A DNA stretch of 64,000 bases from Tomocerus qinae (taxonomy: Eukaryota > Arthropoda > Collembola > Entomobryomorpha > Tomoceridae). Positions 10,326-22,317 of this stretch are shown here, one piece after another. Under the pieces are notes generated by a model that made no database searches, was not told where the DNA came from, and worked only from the letters and a program-made list of their open reading frames with translations. Numbering within the stretch: position 1 is the first letter of the stretch; every line of letters begins with the position of its first letter. The position numbers and the translations under genes are program-made. The stretch spans positions 63,798,001 to 63,862,000 of the forward strand of contig CM034546.1 of NCBI GenBank assembly GCA_020055645.1, given 5' to 3'.

Positions 10326-11411
10326 ACCCTTTTATTAGTTGTCTGTGATTTCAACAATCCTTATATTGACCCAAATTGTACATAATGAATGAACACAAAT
10401 GATATTTATTTTAATTGGGTTTACACCAGAACACCGTTATCTTACTTTACCCAATGATTTTAGTTTGAATTAATTTGTTTGCAACGGCAGTAAAAGTTTG
10501 ATAGGGATCGGTGAAAAACTGGAGGATTAATATAATATGTTATTACTCTTATTACGTAGATGGGTATACAGTGTATATATTATTATGAATGAATAAGATA
10601 TGAATATATACACACTTATTATGTTATCTCGAATGTAATTGCCTGTGCATGCTAAACATATCTGGATCTGGATGTCTGTTATCAAAAGTCCAATGCCATA
10701 TTACTTATATACTCTTGGTATTGCTTATCATTATCTCTTTTGCCAAATGGTTGGCAAAGTCCATGGGTTTTTGAACATTTATTTAGCTTAGTATTTAGGG
10801 GTTAAGTACTCATGTTTAAAAAGCTGTAATCTACTGGTTTCCAGTTCGTAATGTTAGTGTTCTAGTTGAAAAATAATTATTTTGCCCATATTTACCTTTA
10901 AAATACAAGCGTTTGTAGTGAATCCTGTAAATGAAATTAGTCCGGATTTTTACGAAAAAGTATCAAAATCTGAAACCTTTGTTTATCTATGAATTTCACT
11001 ATTCAGTAAGTCAGTAGTGGAGTTAATATTATTATACAAGGACGGTCACACCTAAAATAAATACACTACCTATATCGACTGCATGTGCACTCATAAAATG
11101 TTTTATGCTTGTACTTCCTGTTCTAATGAATGCACGACATGTTGGGGAATTAAGCGAACATTTAGTTGAGAATTAGGTATTACTTTTCAAATATTCAACT
11201 TGTCAAAGATGACAGTTTTCCCAGAGAAACTCCTAATTTTAAGATTCCCATGGTTTCATTTTTAAAACCATTTTGTCAGTATTTGCCTAACTTCAAGAAT
11301 TGTAATCACTTGTATATGAATTTTAATCACGCACACGTATAAGACTAAGACTGTGAATACATTTTAAATAGTTATTAGCAGCTTTTATTTTAAATTGTTA
11401 ATAATTTACAA
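10326..11411. other. Non-coding spacer
   Basis: AT-rich sequence. No open frame, splice-bounded exon or RNA gene could be supported on either strand. Confidence 0.45.
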
Positions 11412-11734
11412 TAGCACCCTTCAACGCAAGTAGCTAAAATCGATTAAAAAGCTAAAAACGCTAATAAAATTCTTATCTCCTTATTGTGCATGCGAAACGG
11501 ATAGATTTTTGTGGCGCGAAAGGCTAATCTATCGTCGAAACTTTATCCACTCCAACGTGGATAAAAAGGATAAAGTTTTTATTTGCCTTCTTGATAAATG
11601 TGAGAAACCATGGTAACCAATTAATACTTGTTGGATACAGCTAAAATACAAACGACCCTTCAACGACCTAGCTAAATAATCTGTTATATCCAATAAGCTA
11701 AAATAGCTGTTGCCCTGATACTGAAGGGTGCTAA
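11412..11734. mobile_element. TA-flanked MITE, TIR GCACCCTTCA
   Basis: The element begins TA-GCACCCTTCAACG and ends ACTGAAGGGTGC-TA, giving a 10-bp perfect terminal inverted repeat flanked by the TA dinucleotide on both sides, as expected for a Tc1/mariner-superfamily target duplication. Internal subterminal words also pair (TAGCTAAAAT near the left, CTAAAATAGC near the right). At about 320 bp it has no coding capacity and is a miniature element. Confidence 0.75.
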
Positions 11735-12714
11735 TGTCATGAACCAGAAGAACGTTGAACGTCTATGACATGTTCAAACAAATAAGTATGCTTAATTTAG
11801 GTGGGTAATTATGCATATGGGAATAGTCTTGATTGCAGACTAGGGTAAATATATAACTTGGTTATCAGTAAATATACAAAGGTATGCACAATTTATTATT
11901 TACCTATCCAATTATTCATTAATTCGGTTTAATTTACTACCTGAACTTTCAGAGAAAATTCCATCGCCTTACAGCCATCGCCCCTACTGATGGGTGTAGG
12001 TATTATTAATATTAAATGGACTTTTCATACCAATTCAAAGAAACACATGTATTTGTAGAAACTAGTTGAGCAACGGATATTGCGACAATTCATTAGCGGA
12101 TTGTATTCTTTTTTCAATATGTCGAGTACTATATCGTAATGAAGAAATAAAGGTAATGTTAAAGTTGAAACATTTTGAAGAGTACAGACAGTACAGAATG
12201 GAATTCATTTATTTTTACACATAATATTAGTTTCCCTACCTTAAATTGTAAATGTAATTAATTGACAACTCTAAATGGGAATTACAATCATATTTTTTAA
12301 GATAATTTATAATGTATCTAACAATCTTTTATAACCAAGCACGTATGCAGAACTGAGTTTCGGAGGGGGCTAGATTTCCAATAGATATTTTAAGTATATA
12401 TATTCGCGCGTAGCGCGAAAATTTTTGGCATTTTTTGAAGGAAATGAGTCAAAAATGGCCTAAAAATGGCAAATAATCGCGCGGAGCGCGAAATTTTTTG
12501 CTATTTTGAGAAAAAAATTCCCCTTTTCTTGGATTTCGGGGGGGGCTTCAGCCCGTAAAGCCCATCCCTAAATACGTCCTTGTTTATAACACATTTCCCT
12601 GAAAACAGCAAAATTTGACGCTGAGATCTCTGGTACACGTTATAGCAATTTAGAATCCATAATTTCTTTTTCCAGCCAAACAAATTTGTCTTTCCTCATT
12701 TTGTCAATGAAGGT
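11735..12714. other. Spacer with paired GC-palindrome repeat
   Basis: Mostly AT-rich and non-coding. Two copies of CGCGCG(T/G)AGCGCGAAA followed by TTTTTG lie at about 12412 and 12477, linked by AAAATGGC-type words; this looks like a small dispersed repeat. A 60-codon open frame at 12501-12683 on the minus strand overlaps it and was not accepted. Confidence 0.5.
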
Positions 12715-13681
12715 TCATTGCCTTGTCGTAGATTCCGAATTATTATTGTCCATGTCGATATTTTCAGAAATCCCTAACTTCTTGATTTTGAAATAATTCA
12801 CTTGATATTGAAGAGCAGCAGCGCAAACCTTCCAGAAAGACAATTCATCACGAAGCCACGAAACATCCACAAAGCAAAGAACGCTTTCTGCACTCTGCCA
12901 AAGAAGAAAATCGCTAAGTCAGGACTCTCCAGACGTTCGAACCAATAAATCTAAAGGTCGACTTGGAATAATATCCAAGGATTGGCGAAATAAATCTTGG
13001 TTGATGTCTTCCGGTAACAAATCTCCACTTTCTACTCACCGATGAAGCAATTCCACTCCCCGGGCCATTTCATTACGAGAAGTGTATCCGAAGGCAAAGT
13101 TAATTTTCATTTTGGTGTTATAAAGGGTAAGTGTCATTAGGGTAAAGATCGGTTTTCTTAATTTTGGGGGAATGAGCGACCAGTCTCCTATACACTGAAC
13201 GCAAATCCCATTCTGCATTAAACTTTCTTTGTTTTCCATAAAACTCGAGAATTTTTCCTCCGCCAAATCCATTAAACCGTCAACTTCTTCTTTACTCCGT
13301 TTGAAATTTTCAATACTGAATACATATGCTGTAACTTCCTTTATACCGAAATCCATACCCCATTGTAACACTCGATCGAATTTCAGTGGACTAAAATTTC
13401 AATTTCAATATAAATCCATCTGTGCCTATAAGTAACGGTTTAAAAAGTTTTTACAACAACAATTTAAACGGCTTGAATCTCTAAAATGGAAAAATATTTC
13501 AAAAAACGAAAAATCACCCTTTTCGATGTCCTTCGATAGTCTTTAGTCCAGATTTTCGTGCATAGCGTCTATTTCCGTCCAAAATAAGCCCAACATGTTG
13601 AGGTACCGGTCCTTGGCACAAAATATTCGTACATAGTTTTTGAAGCAATGTCCGGTCATCTTCTAATATCCAAGATTTCAT
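12715..13681 (-). pseudogene. Dehydrodolichyl diphosphate synthase (DHDDS) homolog with two stops
   Basis: Exon 1 (13681 to about 13508) encodes MKSWILEDD, then HVGLILDGNRRYARKSG, the cis-prenyltransferase signature with the catalytic Asp of the DGNRR motif. An intron with GTGATT donor and TTTTAG acceptor is spliced in frame to exon 2: FDRVLQWGMDFGIKEVTAYV, SIENFKRSKEEVDGLMDLAE and INFAFGYTSRNE. The frame continues to RTSGE..LSDFLLWQ and ends at TGA 12715. It is broken by TGA at 13036-13038, where relatives have Trp or similar before VE, and TGA at 12919-12921, where relatives have Arg between RTSGE and LSDFLLWQ. Functional DHDDS with NgBR makes the dolichol precursor at the ER. The retained intron shows this was a genomic copy rather than a retrocopy. 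Both stops are single-base changes, so recent decay or assembly error are both possible. Confidence 0.82.
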
Positions 13682-14515
13682 TTTCGTAGTTAAATGAAAC
13701 AAATATATTATTTCCTTTCAAATTATTTTGGTAGTACTTAAACTGATGTACAATTTAATCTGGTTACATAAAGTTGGAATTAAAAATATTAAAAATTAAG
13801 TCACAAAATTTTATATGGCCGTTTGGGAATTTGGGATCTTATTAAACCGATAGCGTAGTAACAAATGCAAAACGTTCACAACCTGCTTGCATTTATATCA
13901 ACTCGTAATAAATTATATATATAAAAAATGTAATGGCTTTTCCAAAGGATATAATTACGAAGAGTAACAAATAATGGTTACTTGTGTTTTTACAATGTGC
14001 TAGCCATCAGTTTATCTGTTAATTAGGCATAATTTATCACAAGCCACTATTTACCATGCTTGTTTGTGATGATGGACTGATGGCGTGTGTATGGAATATA
14101 TTTCTCGTGAGAATTTCCCATTTCAATACACGAACAACCTTTGGATGAATGACAAAAATTCAGGCTTAATGTTTATATGGTCAAAAATCAAAATAGCAAA
14201 TTTTGGCTACTGCGAAATGGGATGGTATGTTAATAATGGTTTCTGATCTCCGAGATTATTTCGAAGAGAGGATAAATAAATAAAAATGGAAAATTAGTAG
14301 ATAAAAGATTTGAATGGTCACAAGTTATAAATGTTATGTAAGTTTAAAAGTTTATTGAGTATTAGATATTTACTGTTGTAATTATGTATTTAGGTGGAAT
14401 TGAAATGCAAATAGAAAATATGACTCTAGGTCTGGTTTACAGATTTTATTCAAATATTATTTATTGACAACATAAAAAATGGGTTTATAATAAATGAATA
14501 TATGTTAACTTCTGT
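13682..14515. other. Non-coding spacer
   Basis: AT-rich sequence between the DHDDS relic and the first receptor exons. Nothing further could be supported. Confidence 0.45.
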
Positions 14516-15760
14516 CTATTGGATATTAAATAGATGTAATGCTATTTCACAAAATAAAACTGCAAAGCTAGCTGCAAATAAAGTTAGAAAAATGACAAAT
14601 GCTGTGAATGTATCACTCAGTCCCAATATTTCGTGTCGGTTGTTAGGTTTGGGTAAACATGACATTGTGTTTGAATTTTTGTATACTCTTTTTATCCTAT
14701 ATAAAACTCCATTTTCCAACATCCATAGAACTCTAAAAGCATTTAAAAAATTTAGTTTCATTTTTTCGACTGAATATAAAAGTATGTACAATTATATCAT
14801 TTACATACTTTCTATTGAATAATTCCTTTAAAGGGGAATGCTTTCTCACAATCATAGAAGCACTGAAATGCGAATGTTCTAAGAATATTTTGCTTAATTT
14901 TGAACAAAGAAAACTACCCGAATGGTAATTTAGCATTTGAGGTGATAATCTGGATGCATCAAACTCTCTTCTTCGAAGAAATATGCTTTCCATTCTTAAC
15001 GATGCAGATGGAGCTTCCTTTGTGAATATAGAGTCGAGTGAATATTTTAACCTATACACTCTCCGGGCACTTGCAAAGGCTGGTATATCTTCGGATATTT
15101 TCTGTAGATTTCCAACAAGCATTTAGTGGTACCCATTTAACTCAATTAATTTTATTAAGATATAGTTTACTGTATTCTAGCCGCATGTTCAATTAAGTTG
15201 CAAATTTTTTACGTTAATTCATAAAATATGAAATAGGAAATATAAAATAGGTTTCATTTTTACCTTTAAATAAACTTCTGTATTAGGGCTTGGAGTAGAA
15301 CTAGTAAAAATTAAAAACTTGGCTGTCATCATATCATTTAAATTTTTGATTGGAAAGAAATCTGACGACAGTAGACAAACTAATGCAGCTGAATACATAT
15401 AGTAAATAACGACTGCTGTTAATGCTCCACAATATAGCGATATTTTTAATGAGGTTGATTTCGCATGTACAACATTTCCATCTATAACATGAGTACAAAA
15501 TTTCAAATGCTTAGGAACTCGTAAATATTAATAAAAATACCGAAATCTATTATTAAATGACTGATTACCGGTTTGACAGATAATTCCCACAGCCCAAACC
15601 AAAATGTCTTGTAAAGAAGTGTTTTCCAAATCCTTTCTTACAAATTTTTTAATTCCTATGAGAATTATATAAATACAGATAAATAGAATTATCCATATAC
15701 AGGTTGTCGCTATCCACAGCTCCAATCGAAAAGCATTTAAATAGATATCTTTTGTAGGTA
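14516..15760 (-). pseudogene. Ionotropic-receptor exons e3'-e6, 5'-truncated copy
   Basis: Four exons in the order M1/pore, M3, ligand-binding S2 and M4. e3' (about 15760-15571) starts mid-domain at LPTKDIYLNAFRLELWIATT with a stop just upstream and no acceptor. It then gives the first membrane segment and the re-entrant DILVWAVGIICQTG. e4' (15481-15264) has the M3 equivalent YSAALVCLLS (like SYTANLAAFL of iGluRs) and DFFPIKNLNDMM. e5' (15101-14809) is S2. e6 (14732-14516) is the last membrane helix TFTAFVIFLTLFAASF. Splice phases match the homologous complete gene at 18.5-20.4 kb. IRs are ligand-gated cation channels of chemosensory neurons. This copy lacks its N-terminal exons. It either belongs to the gene at 15.8-17.7 kb as a duplicated exon cassette or is a truncated duplicate. 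Confidence 0.68.
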
Positions 15761-15822
15761 GTTACTTTTACTTCATTTTTTTCCAACAAACCATTGTACA
15801 TACATTATCTATGCATACTTAC

Positions 15823-17720
15823 TTTCTATTGAAGGACTCTTTAAAGGGGGAATGTTTTCTCGCAATCATAGAGGTACTAAAAGTGGAATGTTCCAGGAAT
15901 ATTTTGAATAATTTTGAACAGAGAAAACCACCTGAATGATAGTTTAACGATTGAGGGGACATTCTAGAAGTATCGAATTCTCTTCTTTGAACAGAGATAC
16001 TTTCCATTCTCAACGATACTGAAGGGGCTTCCTTATTGAATATAGATTCAAGGGAATATTTTGATTTTGCCAATCTTCGGGAACCAGCAAAAGAAGGCCT
16101 ATCTTCTGACATTTTCTATAGATTTTTTAAGTAATACCAGTAAATTGGCAATAACAAATTGATTTAAATATGATATTGAAGCAAAGCATAGGCTAATAAT
16201 AAAACTGTGTGGTTTTAATGTGCATAAATATTGTACGAAATATTCGTTATTTATAATTGTAACATAATATTCCAAACATTTGTAATAATTATTAGTCTGA
16301 TTAATTTCAATTTACCTGTATAAAAATTTCTGTATTAGGACTTGGAGTAGAACTGGTGAAAAATAAAAATTTCGCCGTCATCATATCATTTAAATTCTTG
16401 ATTGGTACAAAATCTGACGACAGTAGAGAAACCAATGCTGCTGAATACATACAAAAGGTAACGATCCCCGTTAGTGCTCCACAGAACAGCGATATTTTTA
16501 AAGACGTTGATCTCGCGTTCACAATATTTCCGTCTATAACACGAGTGTATACACCAATGGTTATAGTTAGCAGTTAGTAGTAGGTTGTATTATTAAAATT
16601 ACTTGAAAAATTCACTCAATTACCAGTTTGACAGATAATTCCAACACCCCAAATAAAGATGTCGTGTAAAGAAGTGTTTTCCAAATCCTTCTTTACAAAT
16701 TTTTTAACTCCTGTGCGTATGATATAAATACTGAAAAGTAAAATTATCCATATACAGGTCGTCGATATCCATAATTCCAATCGAAAAGCATTTAAGTAGA
16801 TATCTCTTGTAGGACTTGTAGAAAGTTGTAAAAAATATCCAACCATTCTGCAAAAAGATAAAAAATTAAATGGGAGTAAAAGCCAAGTTATTCTATTTTT
16901 TTTTAAATATTAGCATTCATTATTTTGCATTATTTGTTTATTATTTGTTTTTTTATTTTAATAATTTTTTGTTTTTTTTATTTTAATAATTTGTTTTTGT
17001 TTTTTTTCAATTTTAATATTTCGTATTTAATACTTTTTGTAATGGAATGTGATTTTAGTTACCGATAATCAATGTAGGGATGTAAAAATGTGAATTTTGA
17101 TGCTCGATATTCACTGAACTCGTGCATTGATGCACAGATATCTACTTCGTTATTTAAAAGCATTTCCCCAACATTCGTTAGTGAAGTTGAGTTTTGTGAT
17201 TTGTGCCTGTGTCAGCCCAATTAACAGCGTCGAAGGCAACATATTCCAATTGATACGATGTGAGAATAAAGCTAATTACTTCAAAATAAAGTCCTCGTGT
17301 AAATCGCAGGGAACCATTCTGGAATGTGTGACTTATTTCGATATTTCCCAACTGAAATAATTTAAAACTGTCAGATTAAATTTAGTTTGATCTTTAAATT
17401 TTAATAGTTATTTTTATTTAAATAATGAACTTAACAATTGCTGCGATTCTGATCACGTCGCCTTGTTGTATTTTAGGAATATTGACGATTTCTTTAGATA
17501 TATTGCAAAAACTGTTTTTTATTATGTCTTCACAAAAGGTACCGGTGTTTTCTGTTTGCAGAAGTTGCAATAAACCTTGGCACAATTCGTTGACCTTTTC
17601 TTGTTTAAAATTTATTAGATAATTTTCACCTTTTTTATCGCTACTGTAAGTTGAAGGTATTGTCTCAGTATCTGAGCCACAACAGCGTGTAATTATAATT
17701 AATATCAATATTAATGACAT
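15823..17720 (-). pseudogene. Ionotropic receptor exons e1-e5, no terminal exon, one frameshift
   Basis: e1 (17720-17436) starts MSLILILIIITRCCG, a signal peptide. e2 (17351-17063) matches the ligand-binding S1 exon of the 20-kb paralog (HTFQNGSLRFTRGLYF, FTFLHPYIDYR) but shifts frame around 17180-17205, after VNWADTG. e3 (16847-16624) has NAFRLELWISTTCIWIILLF and the pore. e4 (16533-16316) has YSAALVSLLSSDFVPIKN. e5 (16115-15823) is S2. All joins preserve phase. No M4 exon follows before the next e3-like exon at 15760, but e5 ends in the same phase as e5' and could splice to the e6 at 14732. So the locus may be one gene with the e3-e5 cassette duplicated. The e2 frameshift suggests a pseudogene, an indel allele or an assembly error. 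Confidence 0.68.
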
Positions 17721-18466
17721 TATTAAAATTGATATGCATATAACTATTTAGAAAATATTATACAGTGGCTAATTTATAACCAAACACTCATAAACAAATC
17801 ATTTTGTGAAACGTTTACTGTTTGTCCCTATATTCAATAATATAATTTCTAAATGCTTGCTTCCAATCCCATTAGTCGTTTATGCCACTTTTATTATCTT
17901 CTAAATCCACATTGTGAACCGCTTTCAAGTTCATAGAATGTATTAAGTAAGCTATAAATGTAGATAGCTACGTAAAATGATTATATAAATGTTAAGAAAT
18001 GACATTATGTGGTATACTAATCAATTTATTGGATAAATAAGTAGATTAATATGTTAGCACTTAACTTATCATTAGAGATTCAAATGCTACAATATCAATG
18101 AGAAATTAAACAATTTTATTTGCAAAGCGCACCAAAGTATGATTTCTGAATAAATAAAGCAGGAATTGCAAGTTATGTTCGGACAGACAAATTGATGAAT
18201 GATTACTTAAATTGACGCCTTACGACAAAATGCAGATAAACAAAGAAAAATAGTCTGCATTGTACGGAAATAATGCAATTAAATGCAAATACCTGTGTAT
18301 AATAAAAATTATTCTGCAAATGCGTATAAAATATCAAAATCCTGATAGAACCTTCTAATAGAAGTTTATAAATTGTTCACAAAATATGTTTAACATGACC
18401 ATCCACACAGGAGAATTCCAAATTGTCTGGATTTTACTTTTCTGTGTCAAATGATTTACCAATTAC
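17721..18466. other. Intergenic spacer between receptor genes
   Basis: AT-rich sequence that probably holds the promoter of the minus-strand receptor starting at 17720 and the 3' UTR of the next one. No specific element was recognised. Confidence 0.4.
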
Positions 18467-20353
18467 TTAATATGAAAATATTTCTCGTAGTATACTCCTC
18501 TGAAAATTGCAAAAATGCAACGCAATTTCAAAAATCAAGACAATGATGCTGGTTGCAAGTAAACTTGGGAAAATTATAAATGCTGTGAATGTATCAGCCA
18601 ATCCCAATATTTCATGTCGATTAAGTGATTTGGGTAAACATGACATGGTCGTCTTTTGCTTGTACACATTTTTCATTCGATACAAAAGACCGTTTTCCAA
18701 CATCCAAAGTATTCTAGGTAATAATCATTTAACATAAATCCTTTTGACTACTAAAAATGAATTTTTAAAATATATTTATATATAGCAGATTTTTAAACCG
18801 ATAAAATTGCATACTTTATGTTGAACATTTCCTTCATAGGGGAGTTTTTTCTTACAATCATCGCAGCACTGTGATGTGCATTCCCCACGAGGACTTTAAA
18901 TAATTTTTGACAGAAGAAATTGTCAGAATACTTTTGGCGTGTCTGTGCAGTTAATCTGGATATGTCATACTCTCTTCTCAGTACGCTGACACTTTCCATT
19001 CTTAATGACACGCTAGGAGTTTGTGGATCAAATATATGTTCAAGAGGATATTTGGCACCAGTCACTCTGACAATTTTGGCTATAGCAGGTTGATCTTCCA
19101 TTAGCTTCTACTTTCATATATAAGTTAGCAAAAAATCAATACACAATTTTTGGTAGTTCAACTTTAAAAGCCAACATTTTAAGATTTAAATTTTACCTTC
19201 TTAAGTAGTTCTGTATTAGGGCTTGGAGATGATTTCACATACAATAGGAACTTAGCTCTTATAACATCATTTAAATCTTTAATCGGTACAAAATCCAATG
19301 ACAAGAGGGAAACTAATGCAGCTGAGTACATCCAATAAGAAATAACGCCAAACACTACTCCACAAAATATTGCAATTTTTAAAGATGTCGATTTTGTATG
19401 AATAACACTTCCATCTGAATTTACAATTGAGTCCTAATTGTAGTTTCTGAGTTTTAAGAATGTGAATAAGGTATAAGATTTTTTAAAAATATTTTACCAT
19501 TTTGGCAGATAATCCCAACAGCCCAAACGAAAATATCGTAAACATAAATTTTGTCATCATTATCTGCTATAAATTGATTAATGTAGATCAGAATAAAAAT
19601 ACTGAGTAATATAATTGCCCATATACACACCACGGCTGTCCACAGTTCCAATCGAAAGGCATTCAGGTAGATATCTCTCGTAAAACTTGCTGGAGGTTGA
19701 AGAAAATAGCCAACCGTTCTGTACAAGTGACAATAATAACAATGCATGAATTTTTTCCCATTAGAAAAAACTTTTTTCCAAAACTTAGAAATATTTTGTC
19801 TGATTTTTGCGAGAGGAAAAGAACCTGGAAAATAAATTGACTGATTTCAAAAGATTTCTTTTCATACCTATGATACACATAAGGATGCAAAAATGTGAAG
19901 TTTTTTAGTCGAATTTCGCTGAATTCATGAATAGTTACAGAAACATCAACTTCTCCCTTTAAAATCATTTGCCCTATATCCGTTGTATTTAAAGTTGTGT
20001 TTATCAAGCCTATTCCTGTATTAGCCCATACAAATCCATCAGAAGCAACGTAAGTGAGATTGTAGGAATCCAGAATGAACTTGAAAACTGTGAAATACAA
20101 TCCTCCCGTAAATTCAAGATGGCCATTTTGGAATGTGTGATTTAGTTCGTTTTCAAATCCTAACTGTATTCAAAGAAATTCAAATTAGTCAGTGTACTTA
20201 CTATAAACATTAGAAAAGCGTAATAAAACATCCAGTTAGACTTAACAATGCCTGCGGCTTTAATAACACGTTGATTTATTGCCAGTTTGAAAAAAATATC
20301 TTCAGTGATTTCGTACAGATTTAAGCTCCTGTTTATCCAAGTGTGTCTTACTT
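18467..20353 (-). CDS. Multi-exon ionotropic receptor (IR), 5' end uncertain
   Basis: Phase-consistent exons: 20163-19868 (S1 lobe; HTFQNGHLEFTGGLYF, VSVTIHEFSEIRLKNFTFLH), 19718-19498 (M1 LELWTAVVCIWAIILLSIFI and pore DIFVWAVGIICQN), 19414-19197 (M3 MYSAALVSLLSLDFVPIKDL), 19111-18815 (S2) and 18713-18467 (M4 ADTFTAFIIFPSLLATSI, stop TAA). An upstream exon from about 20353 to 20202 (RHTWINRSLNLYEITEDIFF to NWMFYYAFLMFI, GTAAGT donor) joins in frame. The first exon with a signal peptide was not found. The domain order S1-M1-P-M3-S2-M4 is that of the iGluR/IR family of chemosensory ligand-gated channels. No disruption is visible from 20202 to the stop, so this is the only apparently intact member of the minus-strand cluster. 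The ligand is unknown. Confidence 0.72.
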
Positions 20354-21942
20354 GATATCAAAAATCTTTCAAATGCTTTAACCTGCAGGGCTTGCATTTG
20401 CCCACAATGCAGTCAAGTAAATAGTATTTGTGTATCTGAATCTCTATCTGCTGGTGCCCTTACTAAAATCCAGGGAATTCGAATGGTTTCTACAAAACTG
20501 TCTTTGGTGTTAATTTCATGGAAATCAAACGCAATTGGTCATTAATTTTATTTCCCCAAGGGAATAAATAAAAGAGAAAATTAAGTAGACTACAACGTAC
20601 TAATTCACTTTATGTTACAAAACGAATTTATTTGAATATTATGAAAAGTATTAATCATGTCTTCATATTGTATTATTATCTGAATTCTGAATTCCATACT
20701 ATTTATTTAGCGTCGTTATTATTAGTCCTTTTCTAATAGAGTTTTTGTTAGCTACGTATTACAAAATGTACATAGGAGTAGTTAATAAGTCAAGCAAATA
20801 TTATTGAACACGTAAAATAAATAAAAAATATTTATGATTCGGTATGTATTGCTCTTAATTCTGATCGAAATGGGTACTAACAATAAGGCATCACTTTAAG
20901 TAATTAAGTAATTCATCAGCTAAATGCCATGACATTAAGGTACACACATTTATTACTATTAGGAAGTATGGTACACAGCATTTTAATACTTACAGCGAAT
21001 GTAAATAACTAACAATGGGTAAAAAATGAATTGTATACTTTACAAATATAAAGGTTATTCTAAGCTATACTAATATTTGCGGTACCCGGAAAATCCTAGA
21101 AACCATTAAATTATCTACAGTAGCAGAAAACACTGTTGATGATATTTTCACTAAATTCTAATAAAATTAGGTACATCAAATTGTAATATAATATTATATA
21201 TTATATATATATATTATTTATATATATATATTTATATATTTATATATATATTATTATATATATATTATATATGTATATTATATATTATATATATGATGTT
21301 GTGCATAATAATCACTATCACAAAATTTAAGTTCGTAAGTTGCAATATAAAACAGTACCAAAAAATTTGTTTTTAAAATTATTGTACAATAATATTGTTT
21401 TAGAATATAATGATAATTATATTATACCAAACTGACGAGGGTTTTGCTTACGATAAACATAATTATCTATCTATAACCATAAGCATTTACCACAATTGGA
21501 TTATTTGGTTTTGGTTAAAACTGAGAGCTCAAAGTGGTCTAATACACTATTCTATTATATTGTATTATACTGTGCTATACTATATTATACTAAGACCTTG
21601 ATTACTATAATTAGCATTGCAGTAATTTTCACATGTCATCACGCGGTAGCCAATAATTGTTAACATTAAATTTTTTCATGTTAGTTAACAGTATGATATT
21701 TTGACATAAATTAATCTTTCGTCATATCATTGTATGATAAACATTTATTTAGTGATTGGGATATTTACCTTTCAGTTCATAGATTTTTAGTTCTTGAATT
21801 TATCATGCTAATGAAAATGAAAATGAAATTTGGTTGCGTTGTACTATTTAATTTGGCATAATAAGTAATTTGAGTAAAATGGTCGGTGTTTTGTTCCCCT
21901 GATGCCTACTTTGCCTACCTAATATGGTCTGAGAATTTAAAT
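20354..21942. other. Spacer with a coding-like relic at its edge
   Basis: On the minus strand about 20500-20360 reads FVETIRIPWILVRAPADRDS and, after one stop, LHCGQMQALQVKAFERFLIS. This looks like a decayed exon, possibly from the receptor's N-terminal domain. The rest is AT-rich and non-coding. Confidence 0.35.
21185..21300. repeat. (TA)n-rich microsatellite
   Basis: This is a run of almost pure TATATA/TTATATAT sequence. It has no coding content and is prone to assembly error. Confidence 0.85.
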
Positions 21943-21950
21943 AGTGCTAT

Positions 21951-22317
21951 CAAGGAACAAAAAAGGACCTTTTATTGCTTTTTCCTTTTTTTGCTTTTTT
22001 GTAAAAAAGGTAAGTGCAAAATTGTAAAAAAGGTTACCTTTTTGCTTTTTTGCTTTTTTACGTTCCTAAAAGTTGCAATAAAAAATAAATAAAATGTCTT
22101 ATTTTGTAGTCCGATATTTCTAGATTAGTGTTCTATTGATTTAAAACACTATTTCACACTACAAATGTTTTATATTTGATTGGTTTGCGTAGTAGTTTTA
22201 GACTGACTACGTCTTCATGCATAGGTAAAAAAGCAAAAAAGGTAAAATAGGTACCTTTTTTAAAAAAGGTATCTTTTTACATTTTAAGTAAAAAAGGCAT
22301 TGCTTTTTTGTTCCTTG
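21951..22317. mobile_element. hAT-type MITE with 8-bp target duplication
   Basis: The terminal inverted repeat CAAGGAACAAAAAAG is perfect over 15 bp at both ends (left 21951-21965, right ending CTTTTTTGTTCCTTG at 22317). It is flanked by the identical octamer AGTGCTAT at 21943-21950 and 22318-22325. An 8-bp duplication is the signature of the hAT superfamily. The 367-bp interior is a set of poly-A/poly-T tracts with GGTACCTTTTT-like words and no frame, so it needs a transposase in trans. It lies about 90 bp beyond the stop codon of the large minus-strand gene. Confidence 0.9.

Noticed and set aside
8081..10333. 8-bp target duplication for the 2.2-kb CAGGGC element
   Set aside because: The flanks GTCCTCGG and ACCCTTTT do not match, so assignment to hAT is not supported beyond the shape of the ends.
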